Shown: piece after piece, positions 34,185-44,338 of the stretch
Position numbering within the stretch: position 1 is the first letter of the stretch
Layout of the letters: every line of letters starts with the position of its first letter
Source: Rhodanobacteraceae bacterium
Lineage (GTDB): Bacteria; Pseudomonadota; Gammaproteobacteria; Xanthomonadales; Rhodanobacteraceae
Reading direction: 5' to 3'
Length of the DNA stretch: 64,000 nt
Assembly: GCA_004299555.1 (NCBI GenBank)
Contig: SCQU01000004.1
Span: forward strand, 124,001 to 188,000
The notes under the pieces: model-generated
The model's database searches: none
Seen by the model: only the letters and a program-made list of their open reading frames with translations
Told to the model about the DNA's origin: nothing
Made by a program: the position numbers and the translations under genes

Positions 34185-36055
34185 GGCTGCCCGCGCTCCT
34201 GTGGCCGTTGCCCGCGACGCTGCGCCCACTCCAGTTGGAACTTGCGCCGCAGCAGCGCACCCGGATCGTCGGGCACGGCCTGCAGCAGCGCGCGCTGCTC
34301 GGCGTTGAAAGGCCCGTCGTGCCGGGGCGCGGTTTGCCCGAGTGCGAACGGCTTGCCAGCGCCAGCATGGTGCAACTCACGCGCCAGTCCGCGGGCTGCC
34401 GTCTGTTCCTGCGTGCGCTGCCGGGTGGCCGCGCCCGCCGTCGGTACGCTGCCCGCGGCCGCTGAATCGCCCGCGCCTCCGGCACCCCGGCGGGCAGCGC
34501 TGCCCTGCGCGCCCGCTCCCGGGCGGCGCGCCTGGGATCCGGTCGCGGCACCGGCTGATGGCGGGGGCGCGGGCTGGGTGCCGCTGCGACCGGATTGCGG
34601 TTGGCGGCCGGATTTGTCCTGGCCGTCCGCACCCGGCCTGGACGCACCGTTCCGCGGCTGGCCACCCCGATCGCCGGGCTTCGGTGGCGGCGTTTGCGGA
34701 TTCCGCTTCAACCATGCCTTCACCGCATCGAGGTTCGCGCGCGCGTCGCGCATGCCGGGGTCACGCTGCAGCGCCTGCCGATACGCCGCCATCGCCGCTT
34801 GATACCGGCCCTGCTTGGCCAGGGCGTTGCCAAGGTTGTAGCGCGAGCGCGCATCGTCGCCTTCGGCAAAGGCCTTGGCGGCACTTGCGTAGTCGCCCGC
34901 GCGATAGTCTGCGGCACCCCGCACGCCGGGCGTCATCGCGAGTTTCTGCGCTTGCGCGGCGTTGCCATCTTGCAATGCCTGCAGCGCTTGCTGGTCGCGA
35001 TTGGCAAACCAGGTTCCGAGCGTGCCGGCATGGGCCACCGGGGCCCCCAGCGGCAACGCCAGCAGCAACGCAACCAGAAGCCAGCCGCGGCGGAAACCCA
35101 CCGCTGCCAGCGCCAGCAGGATCGGCAGCAACCAGATGCCGCCATCACGCCACAGCTGCGCGCGCGCGGCGGCGCTGGCATGGCCAGCCCGCGCGACCGG
35201 AGCGGCAAACAGGGTGCTACCCGCAGCGTCAGCCGGGAGTACCACATACCGGCCGCCACCCGCCACCGCGACCGCGCGCAACGCGGCGTCATCCCGGCGC
35301 GCCAGCTGCACCCGGCCGGCCGCGGATGCAAACCCTCCGCCGGGTTGCGGTATCGGCGCGCCCGCCGTCGTCCCAATACCCAACACATCCACGCGGATGC
35401 CATGCGCGTGTGCGGCACGCGCGGCGGTCACCGCCGCGGCCCCGGCGGTGTCGGTAACCAGCACGATTTCACCGCCCGCAACCTGCGACTGCCGCAGCAA
35501 CCTGACGCTGCGGTTGATGCCCGCCGCCGCATCGTTGCCGGGTACCGGCATCACGTCGGGTCGCAGCGCAGCAAGCAGGTTCAGCACGGTGCGCCTGTCG
35601 TCGGTCAACGGTGCAACGGTGAACGCCGCGCCCGCGTAGGCGACCAGCGCCGTGCGTGCGTCGCCCGCGGTGTCCAGCAGATCCCGCACCGCGAAGCGCG
35701 CGCGGGTCATGCGGTCGGGCGGCAGATCCTGGGCCAGCATGTCGCTGGACAGCGACAGCGCCACCACCCGCGCGGCACCGTTCACATACAGCGGCGTTGG
35801 CACCTTTTGCCACGCCGGCCCCGCCAGCGCCGCGACCCCCAGCACCCACGCCGCCGCCACCAGTCCGAGCGCGAGGCGGCGCCGCGTTCTGCCGTCTTGC
35901 ACGAGATGCGGCAGCAGCGTCGCGTCGACCAGGCGCGCAAACGCCGCGCGGCCACCGCGATTGCGCGCCAGCATCCACAGCGCCAGCGGCAACGGCAGCA
36001 GCGCCAGCCACCACCAAGCGCGCAGGAAATGCAGCGGGACGTCGGCGAAGTTCAT
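34181..36055 (-). CDS. batB: BatB/BatC-like fusion: VWA domain protein with TPR repeats
   Basis: A 624-residue protein: two N-terminal membrane segments (about 10-28, 56-76), a von Willebrand factor A domain (about 85-280), a third and fourth segment (about 305-345), TPR-like repeats (about 390-450: DYRAGDYASAAKAFAEGDDARSRYNLGNALAKQGRYQAAMAAY) and a long Gly/Pro/Gln-rich basic tail. The VWA metal site is degenerate: where active relatives have D-x-S-x-S this one reads ALSLSSDM. It therefore probably does not bind Mg in the usual way. ATGA overlaps join it to batA and batD. Confidence 0.87.
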   Translation of the reverse strand: MNFADVPLHFLRAWWWLALLPLPLALWMLARNRGGRAAFARLVDATLLPHLVQDGRTRRRLALGLVAAAWVLGVAALAGPAWQKVPTPLYVNGAARVVALSLSSDMLAQDLPPDRMTRARFAVRDLLDTAGDARTALVAYAGAAFTVAPLTDDRRTVLNLLAALRPDVMPVPGNDAAAGINRSVRLLRQSQVAGGEIVLVTDTAGAAAVTAARAAHAHGIRVDVLGIGTTAGAPIPQPGGGFASAAGRVQLARRDDAALRAVAVAGGGRYVVLPADAAGSTLFAAPVARAGHASAAARAQLWRDGGIWLLPILLALAAVGFRRGWLLVALLLALPLGAPVAHAGTLGTWFANRDQQALQALQDGNAAQAQKLAMTPGVRGAADYRAGDYASAAKAFAEGDDARSRYNLGNALAKQGRYQAAMAAYRQALQRDPGMRDARANLDAVKAWLKRNPQTPPPKPGDRGGQPRNGASRPGADGQDKSGRQPQSGRSGTQPAPPPSAGAATGSQARRPGAGAQGSAARRGAGGAGDSAAAGSVPTAGAATRQRTQEQTAARGLARELHHAGAGKPFALGQTAPRHDGPFNAEQRALLQAVPDDPGALLRRKFQLEWAQRRGQRPQERGQP

Positions 36056-37032
36056 GCGACCACCCGCCCCCGCGGCAACAGCGTGCGCCAGGGCAGGAGG
36101 CTGCATCCCAGCAGCAACGCAAGGCCCAGGGGCCACGGATACCACTCGCGCCGGGGCCGCACCAGCGACTTGCCGCGCGCGAGCGGCTCCAGCGCATCTA
36201 TGGCGTGATAGGCCGCCGCAAGCTCGCTGCCATCGGCCGCACGGAAAAAGCGGCCACCCGTCATCGCCGCGATGTGCGTCAGCACCTTCACGTCCAGCGA
36301 GTTGTCCGGGGCCTGCAACTGCAGGCCGAACACGTTGATCGATTGCGCGCCGGAGCCGACGCCGATCGTATAGATACGCACGCCCGCTGCCCTGGCCAGT
36401 TTTGCGGCCGCCACCGGCGTGACGCTGCCGGCGGTGTTGACGCCATCGGTGAGCAATACCAGCACACGCGCCCGCGCCGGCAGCGCCGCCAGGTGCTTGA
36501 CCGCCAGCACGATCGCGTCACCGATCGCGGTCTCGCGCCCGGCCAGGCCGACCGCGGCACCGCGCATCTGCTCGGCAACGGCATGCACATCAAAGGTCAT
36601 CGGCGTCAACAGGTACGCGTGGGTGCCAAACAGGATGAGGCCGACATCATCACCGGAACGCTGCTGGATGAAGCGTTGCGCGATCGCCTTCACCGCCGCA
36701 AAGCGGCTGACGGTCTGGTTCCCGAACCGCATGTCCTGGATTTCCATGCTGCCCGAGCAATCGACCGCCAGCATCAGTGCGCGGCCGGTATGCACGAGCG
36801 CCTGCGGCGGTGCAGGCTGTTGCGGCCGCGCGGCTGCGCACACCAGCAGCAACCACGCGAGCAGCGCGACAGCCGGCCGCCAGCGCGCGGTCGAATGCCA
36901 GGCCGCACTCGAAGTCAGGGCAACCGGCTGCGGCAAATGCAGTGCAGCGCCTGGCGCGGCCGGCGGCAGCAGTTTCCAGGCCAGCCACGGCAGCGGCAGC
37001 AGCAGGAACATCCATGGCCACGCGAAGATCAT
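36052..37032 (-). CDS. batA: BatA-like VWA domain membrane protein
   Basis: A 326-residue protein: N-terminal membrane segments (about 4-22 and 52-68), a VWA domain (about 80-285) with an intact metal site DCSGSM, the loop threonine in LLTPMTF and aspartate in LLTDGVNTAG, and a C-terminal membrane segment (about 300-318). ATG 37032 (MIFAWPWMFLLLPLPWLAWKL) overlaps the stop of the DUF4381 gene as ATGA. In other bacteria BatA sits in the periplasm-facing membrane complex with BatB and MoxR ATPase. Confidence 0.9.
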   Translation of the reverse strand: MIFAWPWMFLLLPLPWLAWKLLPPAAPGAALHLPQPVALTSSAAWHSTARWRPAVALLAWLLLVCAAARPQQPAPPQALVHTGRALMLAVDCSGSMEIQDMRFGNQTVSRFAAVKAIAQRFIQQRSGDDVGLILFGTHAYLLTPMTFDVHAVAEQMRGAAVGLAGRETAIGDAIVLAVKHLAALPARARVLVLLTDGVNTAGSVTPVAAAKLARAAGVRIYTIGVGSGAQSINVFGLQLQAPDNSLDVKVLTHIAAMTGGRFFRAADGSELAAAYHAIDALEPLARGKSLVRPRREWYPWPLGLALLLGCSLLPWRTLLPRGRVVA

Positions 37033-37541
37033 GGGCGCACCCCGGCACGCGCAGCGGCGGCTGCCTTTGCCCCACGCGCCGGACGCTGCCGCAACGCCGC
37101 GCGGCACCACGCGCGCAGGGCGACACACACCATGCGTGCATCCAGCGCGGCCGCGGCGCGGTAGCGCGCATCGAGCAGCGCGTCCAGCGCGCGCCGCGTC
37201 GCGTCCGTGTGTGCGTACGTTTGCACGAAGGCGCGCCACGCTTGTCCGTGCGTGCTCGCGGCCAGCGGTTCGACCCTGCGCGCCACCCGCCGCAGCACGC
37301 GCGACGCGCGATCCGCGAGCGCCTCGGCGTTGCCGGCACCCGCGTACCCGCGTTCGAGGTCATCGATTTCACGCAGCAGCGCCCGCAGCGTGCCGCGCCG
37401 GCGGCGCGCAACCAACCACGCGGTGGCGAGCAGGCCCGCAACCAGCACCAGCCCAGCCAGCAGCCACCAACCCGGCGCCAGCGGCCACCATGCCGCGGGT
37501 GGCAGGTGGATATCGCGCAGGGCCGGGCCGGCGCCGGTCAT
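37029..37541 (-). CDS. DUF4381 domain membrane protein
   Basis: A 170-residue protein: short lead with DIHLPPAAWWPLAPGWW, one membrane segment (about 24-45), basic stop-transfer RRRRG, then a helical cytosolic domain rich in Arg/Ala. The P-P-x-x-x-W-P-x-A-P-G-W-W pattern before the segment is characteristic for DUF4381 genes, which always occur between the DUF58 and batA genes in moxR-bat clusters. Overlaps both neighbours by ATGA. Confidence 0.85.
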   Translation of the reverse strand: MTGAGPALRDIHLPPAAWWPLAPGWWLLAGLVLVAGLLATAWLVARRRRGTLRALLREIDDLERGYAGAGNAEALADRASRVLRRVARRVEPLAASTHGQAWRAFVQTYAHTDATRRALDALLDARYRAAAALDARMVCVALRAWCRAALRQRPARGAKAAAAARAGVRP

Positions 37542-38473
37542 GGCCGGCGGGCCCGTCGCCGCAGCAATGGCGTCAGACGTACCGCCGGATCAGCGCCCGC
37601 CGGCAGTTCAACCCACGCAACGCCGGCGCGATCGCAGGCGGCGGCAAGTTGCAGTTTGCCTTGCGCCATGCGCGAGCGAAACGCGGCGCGCGCGCCGGTG
37701 CGCGAAAGGTCGACCCGGCACTGGCCGGAGGCCGTGTCAAACCGGTACGCACCGGGTGGTGCCAGGTCGCGTTCAAGCGCATCCACGACAATCACCACGC
37801 GCAGGTCGACGCGGCGGGCGAGATGCGCCAGCACCGGCGCCGCGGAATCATCCGTACACCAGCCATCGGACAGCAGCCACACCTGGCCGCCATGGGGCGC
37901 CAACCGCTGGACACGCTGCAACGCAACCGACAGGGGCTCTGCCATGTTGACGCCTTCTGCGCGCATCGCGGCGTCCCAACGCGTGAGCGCACCCGCCACC
38001 GCCAGTGCGCCGCGGACACCGGGACGGGCATCGAGGGCATCGCGCACGGCACCGAATGCCAGCGCCCCGACCCGGTCGCCCCCGCGTACGGAGGTCCACG
38101 CAAGCCAGGCGGCCGCACGCGCCGCCGCGACGGACTTGAAGCGCACGCGCGTACCAAACCGCATCGTCGGGTGGGTGTCGACCATCGCGACCACGGCGCG
38201 TTCGCGCTCGATCTGGAACACCTTCGTGTGCCACTTGCCGCTGCGCGCGGTGCGCCGCCAATCGATGGTGCGTGCGTCATCGCCCGGTTGGTACACGCGC
38301 GATTCGGCATAGTCCATGCCGCGCCCGCGGACGCGGGCCACATGGGCGCCGGCCCGCGGCGCCGCCTCGCGGGTGCGACCGGCAACCGGCTTGCCGGCGC
38401 GCGCGCGCAAGGCGATGAGTTCGGCAAGCAGTACGGAAGTAGTCCCGTGGGTAGGTGACTCGGTTGCAGGCAT
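37538..38473 (-). CDS. DUF58 domain protein of the MoxR/Bat cluster
   Basis: A 311-residue soluble protein with the DUF58 signature GMDYAESRVYQPGDDARTIDWRRTARSGKWHTKVFQIERER (about 53-93), which is the most conserved block of this VWA-like family. A VWA-like fold follows (VVAMVDTHPTMRFG...), without a classical metal site. The gene starts 42 bases after moxR and its stop overlaps the DUF4381 start, so it belongs to the operon. Confidence 0.92.
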   Translation of the reverse strand: MPATESPTHGTTSVLLAELIALRARAGKPVAGRTREAAPRAGAHVARVRGRGMDYAESRVYQPGDDARTIDWRRTARSGKWHTKVFQIERERAVVAMVDTHPTMRFGTRVRFKSVAAARAAAWLAWTSVRGGDRVGALAFGAVRDALDARPGVRGALAVAGALTRWDAAMRAEGVNMAEPLSVALQRVQRLAPHGGQVWLLSDGWCTDDSAAPVLAHLARRVDLRVVIVVDALERDLAPPGAYRFDTASGQCRVDLSRTGARAAFRSRMAQGKLQLAAACDRAGVAWVELPAGADPAVRLTPLLRRRARRP

Positions 38474-38515
38474 GACGCTGTCAGGCCAGTTGTCCAGCTA
38501 TCGGAATACGCGGCG

Positions 38516-39556
<1,041 letters not shown>

Positions 39557-39765
39557 GCGCCAAGTAGACCACAGACGGGCGCAAAAGTTTTGACGTTCCC
39601 TTCTCTCCGGGAGAGCGTAGCGCGCAGCGCCGGGCGGGGGCTCGATCCCTGCGTACGCATTGCGCAGGCGCCGTGCCCTCACCCGTGCCCCTCTGCCGCC
39701 GAAGAGGGGAAATCGCAAAGGGCGCGGTCACCCGCGCCGTTCGCGTATGGCCGAAGAGACCCTCC
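39557..39765. other. Non-coding stretch upstream of moxR with a degenerate REP
   Basis: Holds the moxR leader (its promoter must lie here; CAAAAGTTTTGACG near 39580 is the only A/T-rich part) and a degenerate CCCTTCTCTCC-GGGAGAG...CCTCACC...CCCCTCTGCCG element at 39599-39710. No gene seen. Confidence 0.6.
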
Positions 39766-40771
39766 GGTTGACCGTCGTTTCCTGGCCCGACCGGCTGCGC
39801 GCCGACGCGGGCCACGCACAGTCCACAACCGAAACCCGAAAGCCATCCCCCTTAATCCCCCTTCGTCCCGAAGGGGGAAGTGGAACGTCAACGCTGCGTG
39901 TTCATTACCCCCTGCCACAGGAAGGCGATCGCGCGTCAACGCCGGGATCACTACCCCCTTCCAGAGGAAGGGGGTCGCGCGTCAATGCCGGGATCACTAC
40001 CCCCTTCCAGAGGAAGGGGGTCGCGCGGAGCGCGGGGGGGTGATGTGCGGTCAGTTGACCGTCGTTTCCTGAGCCGGTCGGCTGCGCGCCGACGCGGGCC
40101 ACGCACAGTCCATGACCAAAACCCGATAGCCATCCCCCTTAATCCCCCTTCGTCCCGAAGGGGGAAGTGGAGCGTCAATGCTGCGTGTTCATTACCCCCT
40201 GCCACAGGAAGGCGATCGCGCGTCAATGTCGGGATCACTACCCCCTTCCAGAGGAAGGGGGTCGCGCGGTGCGCGGGGGGATGATGTGCGGCCAGTTGAC
40301 CGTCGTTTCCTGGCCCGGCCGGCTGCGCGCCGACGCGGGCCACGCGCAGTCCATGACCACAACCCGAAAGCCATCCCCCTTAATCCCCCTTCGTCCCGAA
40401 GGGGGAAGTGGAACGTCAACGCTGCGTGTTCATTACCCCTGCCACAGGAAGGCAATCGCGCGTCAATGCCGGGATCACCACCCCCTTCCAGAGGAAGGGG
40501 GTCGCGCGGAGCGCGGGGGGATGATATGCGGTCAGTTGACCGTCGTTTCCTGGCCCGGCCGGCTGCGCGCCGACGCGGGCCACACACAGTCCATGACCAA
40601 AACCCGATAGCCATCCCCCTTAATCCCCCTTCGTCCCGAAGGGGGAAGTGAAGCGTCAACGCTGCGTGTTCATTACCCCTGCCACAGGAAGGCGATCGCG
40701 CGTCAATGCCGGGATCACTACCCCCTTCCAGAGGAAGGGGGTCGCGCGGTGCGCGGGGGGATGATGTGCGG
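39766..40771. repeat. Tandem array of four ~240-bp units abutting the pilQ stop codon
   Basis: The block (T)CAGTTGACCGTCGTTTCCTG begins units at about 39766, 40051, 40292 and 40532 and then occurs once more at 40772 as the last seven codons and stop of pilQ. Spacing is 240-241 bases for the last three units; the first is about 47 bases longer because a CCGGGATCACTACCCCCTTCC...GGGGGTCGCGCG segment is doubled. Each unit contains a CCCCCTTCG-TCC-CGAAGGGGG hairpin, a CCCCTTCC-AGA-GGAAGGGG hairpin and a GCGCGG-GCGCG stem. Units differ by a few substitutions. Long open frames through it are repeat artefacts, with no start signals or homology. Confidence 0.92.
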
Positions 40772-43132
40772 TCAGTTGACCGTCGTTTCCTGACCCAGGA
40801 TGTGCGGCGTGATGAACACCAGAAGCTCTGCCTTCGAGTTCTTGTTCAGCTTGTCACGGAACAGCGCGCCCAGGATCGGGATGTCGCCCAGGAACGGTAC
40901 CTTGGTGACGTCATGCTCGTTGGTGAACTCATACACGCCGCCCAGCACCACGGTCTGTCCGTTGTTGACCAGCACCGAGGTGTCGATCTCGCGGTGGTCG
41001 ATCTGGGGCACCAGCCCGCCACCCGGATTGGGTACGAAGGAGTTGATCGCGTCCTTCATCACCTTGAGCTTCATGAACACACGGTTGTCGGAGGTGATGG
41101 TCGGGGTGACGTCAAGCTCCAGCACCGCGTTCTTGAATTGCACGGTCGCCGTACCGACGCCGGCGCCACCGGAGTTCTGGAACGTGACATAACCGATCTG
41201 CTGGCCTTGCTGGATCTTGGCTTCCTGATTGTTGGCGGTCACGACCTTGGGCTGCGAGATGGTCTCGCTGCGGCCTTCCTGCTGTGCCGCGGACAGTTCC
41301 AGGTTCAGCAGGTAGTCGTTGCCGAGGATGCCGAATGCAATGCTGCTGGTGCCGGTAGTGGTCGACGGCAGGTTGACGTTCAAGCCACCCGGGAACTGGA
41401 TCGCCGGCGGCAAGGCCGCGGTGGGTGAGAACGAGTTGCAGTTGCCGGCGGCGCATGCCGCATTGTATGCATTGAGGTTCTGCACGTTGTTCTGTGCGAT
41501 TGCCGTCTGTTGGCCACTGATGCTGTTGTTGAGGCTGGTGACATCGCCGGTGGTAGCCCCCGTCATCAGGCGCTGGCCACTCGGGTTGATCTGGAACCCG
41601 GCAATGCCGAGCTTCGCACCCAGTTCGCGGGTGAAGTTGTCGGTCGCGATCACCAACCGGGCCTCGATCAGCACCTGCTTGACCGGCCGGTCGAGCACCG
41701 CAACCAGCTGGCGGATCTCCTGCACCTTTTCCGGGGTGTCGTTGACCAGCAGGGTGTTGGTGCGTTCGTCAAACGAGACGCTGCCCCGCGGCGACAGGAA
41801 GCCGCGCTCGGAGCTGCTGGCCCCGCCGCCGCCCGATTGCCCGGACTTGGCACCGGAAGTCAAAAGGTCGGCGATCTGCTGCGCGCTGCCGTAGTTGATC
41901 GGGATGTAGTCGGTGACGAGCTGCGCGCTGTCGAGCTGCTTCATGCGCGCCTGGGCGATATTTTCCTCGTACTTGGCGATCTCGGTCTGCGGGGCCACCC
42001 AGATGACGTTGCCGTTCTGCCGCTTGGCCAGGCCCTTGGCCCGCAGGATCACGTCCAGCGCCTGGTCCCACGGCACGTTGACCAGCCGCAGGGTGACATT
42101 GCCCTGCACGCTGTCCGAGGCCACGATGTTGAGGTTGGATACGTCGGCGAGCAACTGCAGCACCGAACGCACCGGGATGTCCTGGAAGTTGAAGGTGACG
42201 CGGCTGCCCTTGTAGACGATGGGCTTGGGCGCACCGAGCAGCGACGACGGCTCGGCCTTCGGCGGTGAGAACTCGACGACGTACTCGTTGCCGGTCTGGT
42301 ACGAGGACGTCTGCACGACGCCGCGGGTGTCGACGTTGATCTGCGCGCCGCCCGCCACCGCGTGGGTGTTGACGCTGCGCACCGGGGTTGCGTAGCTGGT
42401 GACGTCCAGCCGCCGCGCCTGCGAGGCCGCGAGGTTGGCGCCAGCGACGTCGATGGTGGTGGTGTCCCCATGGGTGTGCATGCTGGTTGCGGCGCCACCC
42501 TGGCTGAAGTTGATCACCAGCTTGCCGGCGCCATGCTCGGCGCGCTGGAAGTCGACGCTGGTGATGACATTGCTGCCCGCCATCGCGGCAGCCTTGTCGG
42601 GGTTGGCGGTCGCGACTGCCAGCGCGGTCTGCGTGGGCGGCGGCGGGGGTACCGGCGCCAGCGCAGGGGCCGGAGCCGCCGCCGCGGTCGCGCCGGCCAT
42701 GCCGGCGCCAATCGTGACGAGGACGCGGTCACCTTCGACGCGGGTGACATACGGCGCCGGCTGGGTCAATGCCACCACCACACGCGTGCGCCCATCGGCC
42801 TCCACCGCGCTGACCGATTGCGCCGCGCCCTGGCCCACGCTGTAGGAACGCTGGGTGAGTCCGTTGGTGGTTGCTGCAAAGTCCATCGCGATACGGGGCG
42901 GTGTATTGGTACTGAACGCCTGCGGCGCACTCGCCGGCCCGGAGAAGGTCAGGGTCAACTGCACCCGGCCATCCGGCAGCGGCGCCGAACTGACGTTTTG
43001 CAGGGTGTTGGCGGCCAGGGCAGGCCCGGCCACCAGCAGCAGTGCCAGTACCAGCAACGCCAGCCATCCGCGTCCGCGCCGGGCGGGGCCGCCGTGGGTG
43101 CGGGCGATGAATTGAGCAGGTTTGGTCATCAT
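40772..43132 (-). CDS. pilQ: Type IV pilus outer-membrane secretin PilQ
   Basis: A 786-residue secretin forming the outer-membrane pore for the type IV pilus. Signal peptide ends near residue 40 (GPALA-ANT); two AMIN domains (about 44-140 and 185-290) bind peptidoglycan; a STN/N0 domain (about 312-385: VTFNFQDIPVRSVLQLLADVSNLNIVASDSVQG); N1 domain (about 408-505) with a Gly/Ser-rich loop; secretin core (about 560-780) with VPFLGDIPILGALFR. A Ala/Pro-rich linker with PPPPP separates the AMIN domains. Start is one of two adjacent ATGs (43132/43129). Its last codons are repeated in the downstream array. Confidence 0.96.
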   Translation of the reverse strand: MMTKPAQFIARTHGGPARRGRGWLALLVLALLLVAGPALAANTLQNVSSAPLPDGRVQLTLTFSGPASAPQAFSTNTPPRIAMDFAATTNGLTQRSYSVGQGAAQSVSAVEADGRTRVVVALTQPAPYVTRVEGDRVLVTIGAGMAGATAAAAPAPALAPVPPPPPTQTALAVATANPDKAAAMAGSNVITSVDFQRAEHGAGKLVINFSQGGAATSMHTHGDTTTIDVAGANLAASQARRLDVTSYATPVRSVNTHAVAGGAQINVDTRGVVQTSSYQTGNEYVVEFSPPKAEPSSLLGAPKPIVYKGSRVTFNFQDIPVRSVLQLLADVSNLNIVASDSVQGNVTLRLVNVPWDQALDVILRAKGLAKRQNGNVIWVAPQTEIAKYEENIAQARMKQLDSAQLVTDYIPINYGSAQQIADLLTSGAKSGQSGGGGASSSERGFLSPRGSVSFDERTNTLLVNDTPEKVQEIRQLVAVLDRPVKQVLIEARLVIATDNFTRELGAKLGIAGFQINPSGQRLMTGATTGDVTSLNNSISGQQTAIAQNNVQNLNAYNAACAAGNCNSFSPTAALPPAIQFPGGLNVNLPSTTTGTSSIAFGILGNDYLLNLELSAAQQEGRSETISQPKVVTANNQEAKIQQGQQIGYVTFQNSGGAGVGTATVQFKNAVLELDVTPTITSDNRVFMKLKVMKDAINSFVPNPGGGLVPQIDHREIDTSVLVNNGQTVVLGGVYEFTNEHDVTKVPFLGDIPILGALFRDKLNKNSKAELLVFITPHILGQETTVN

Positions 43133-43154
43133 GAACGTAACCCCCGATGAATCG

Positions 43155-43676
43155 TCATTTGTCGCCCAGAGCGACGCTCGCGTCGCGTTCCATCCAGCCG
43201 CCCGAACCGTTTGGCACCAGTTCCACCAGGTCGATCTGGCTGGGCGTTACCTGCAGCACATGGCCATAGTTTTGGCCCATGTAGTCGCCCACATGCACCT
43301 GGTGAATCACGCCCTGCGGATCCTTGACCAGCGCTTCGATGTTGCCCTTGAGCCCGATCGTGCCGACCATCTTCAGGCTGTCGAGCGGGAAGGCTTCGAG
43401 TGGCTCACGCGGACGGTTCTGGTCAGGGTGCGGCCCGGCCAGGTTCTGCGCGGAGTTGGCCTGTGGCGGTGCCGGCTCAAACGGGTCACGCTTGTCCTGA
43501 TCCTGATAGACGAAAGTCTCGAAGGTCTTGATGACCGGCAGCGCGGGCAGGGGCGCGCCTTTTTGCGCCTTGACCTGCGCCACCCACTGCTGCAGATCAC
43601 CCTCGCTGCTGCACGCAGCAAGGCCAAGCATCAGCGCAAACGTTGCCAGTGCGATGGCAATTCGGGCGGGTCGCAT
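43155..43676 (-). CDS. pilP: Type IV pilus assembly lipoprotein PilP
   Basis: A 173-residue inner-membrane lipoprotein that bridges PilN/PilO and the PilQ secretin. Lipobox LGLAAC at about residues 17-22, a flexible region with the conserved RDPFEPAPP, then the beta-sandwich HR domain (about 85-160: FPLDSLKMVGTIGLKGNIEALVKDPQGVIHQVHVGDYMGQNYGHV). I start at ATG 43676, ten bases after GGGAGGG; GTG 43682, which overlaps pilO as GTGA, is too close to that site. Confidence 0.95.
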   Translation of the reverse strand: MRPARIAIALATFALMLGLAACSSEGDLQQWVAQVKAQKGAPLPALPVIKTFETFVYQDQDKRDPFEPAPPQANSAQNLAGPHPDQNRPREPLEAFPLDSLKMVGTIGLKGNIEALVKDPQGVIHQVHVGDYMGQNYGHVLQVTPSQIDLVELVPNGSGGWMERDASVALGDK

Positions 43677-43678
43677 GG

Positions 43679-44338
43679 TCACTTCCCTCCCTTCTTGGCC
43701 GGGGCGGGCTTGCCGCCCTTCGCTTCCTCGTCACCGAGGTAGCGGTACGTCTGTACCGTACCTTGCAGCGTCAACTCGCCACCCACGGGCGGGCCATCCT
43801 TGCCGCTGGTCTTCACCGCCGTCAAGGACACGTCGTGCATGGTGAGGATGACCACGCGCGGCAGCGACGCCACGCCGCTGATGAAGGTGCCAAACTGGTG
43901 GTAGGTGCCCTGCATCTTCAGCGCGATCGGCTGGATCGCGTAGAACTCCTTGGGTACTTCCGGCTTGGGCGTGAACTCCTCGGTCTCGATGCCGGCGGCC
44001 TGCGCGGTCTGGGAAATATTGACCAGCAGCGCCGGCATCTCGGTCTTGCTCGGCAACTCGCGCAGCATCTGGCTCAGCATCTCGTTCATCTGCGCCAGCT
44101 GGGCCTTCAGCGCATCGAGGTTCACCACCTTGGCCTGCTTGGACTGGAATTCCTGCTTGAGCTTCACCTCATCCTGCTGGCCGGTCGCCAGCACGCCTTG
44201 CTGCCCGTCGACGTAGAAATACCAGCCCAGGAACACGATCACGACGATCACGATCGCGACAAAGAAACCCTTGACCGACGTCGGCCAACCGCCGATGTTG
44301 TTGCGGTCGAGGTTTTTCAGGTCGTCAAAGAACTTCAT
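43679..44338 (-). CDS. pilO: Type IV pilus inner-membrane protein PilO
   Basis: A 219-residue bitopic protein: cytosolic lead (MKFFDDLKNLDRNNIGGWP), membrane segment about 23-43, periplasmic coiled-coil (about 50-100: LKQEFQSKQAKVVNLDALKAQLAQMNEMLSQML) and a ferredoxin-like domain (about 105-205). It pairs with PilN as part of the alignment complex. ATGA overlap with pilN. The last ten residues are Lys/Gly-rich. Confidence 0.95.
   Translation of the reverse strand: MKFFDDLKNLDRNNIGGWPTSVKGFFVAIVIVVIVFLGWYFYVDGQQGVLATGQQDEVKLKQEFQSKQAKVVNLDALKAQLAQMNEMLSQMLRELPSKTEMPALLVNISQTAQAAGIETEEFTPKPEVPKEFYAIQPIALKMQGTYHQFGTFISGVASLPRVVILTMHDVSLTAVKTSGKDGPPVGGELTLQGTVQTYRYLGDEEAKGGKPAPAKKGGK

Noticed and set aside
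39880-40651. Several overlapping plus- and minus-strand open frames of 90-157 codons in the array upstream of moxR
   Set aside because: They run through a 240-bp tandem repeat, repeat the same Pro/Arg-rich peptides, have no ribosome-binding sites and no recognisable domain.
39766-40771. CRISPR array
   Set aside because: Repeat units are about 240 bp and contiguous, with no short repeats separated by unique spacers and no cas genes.
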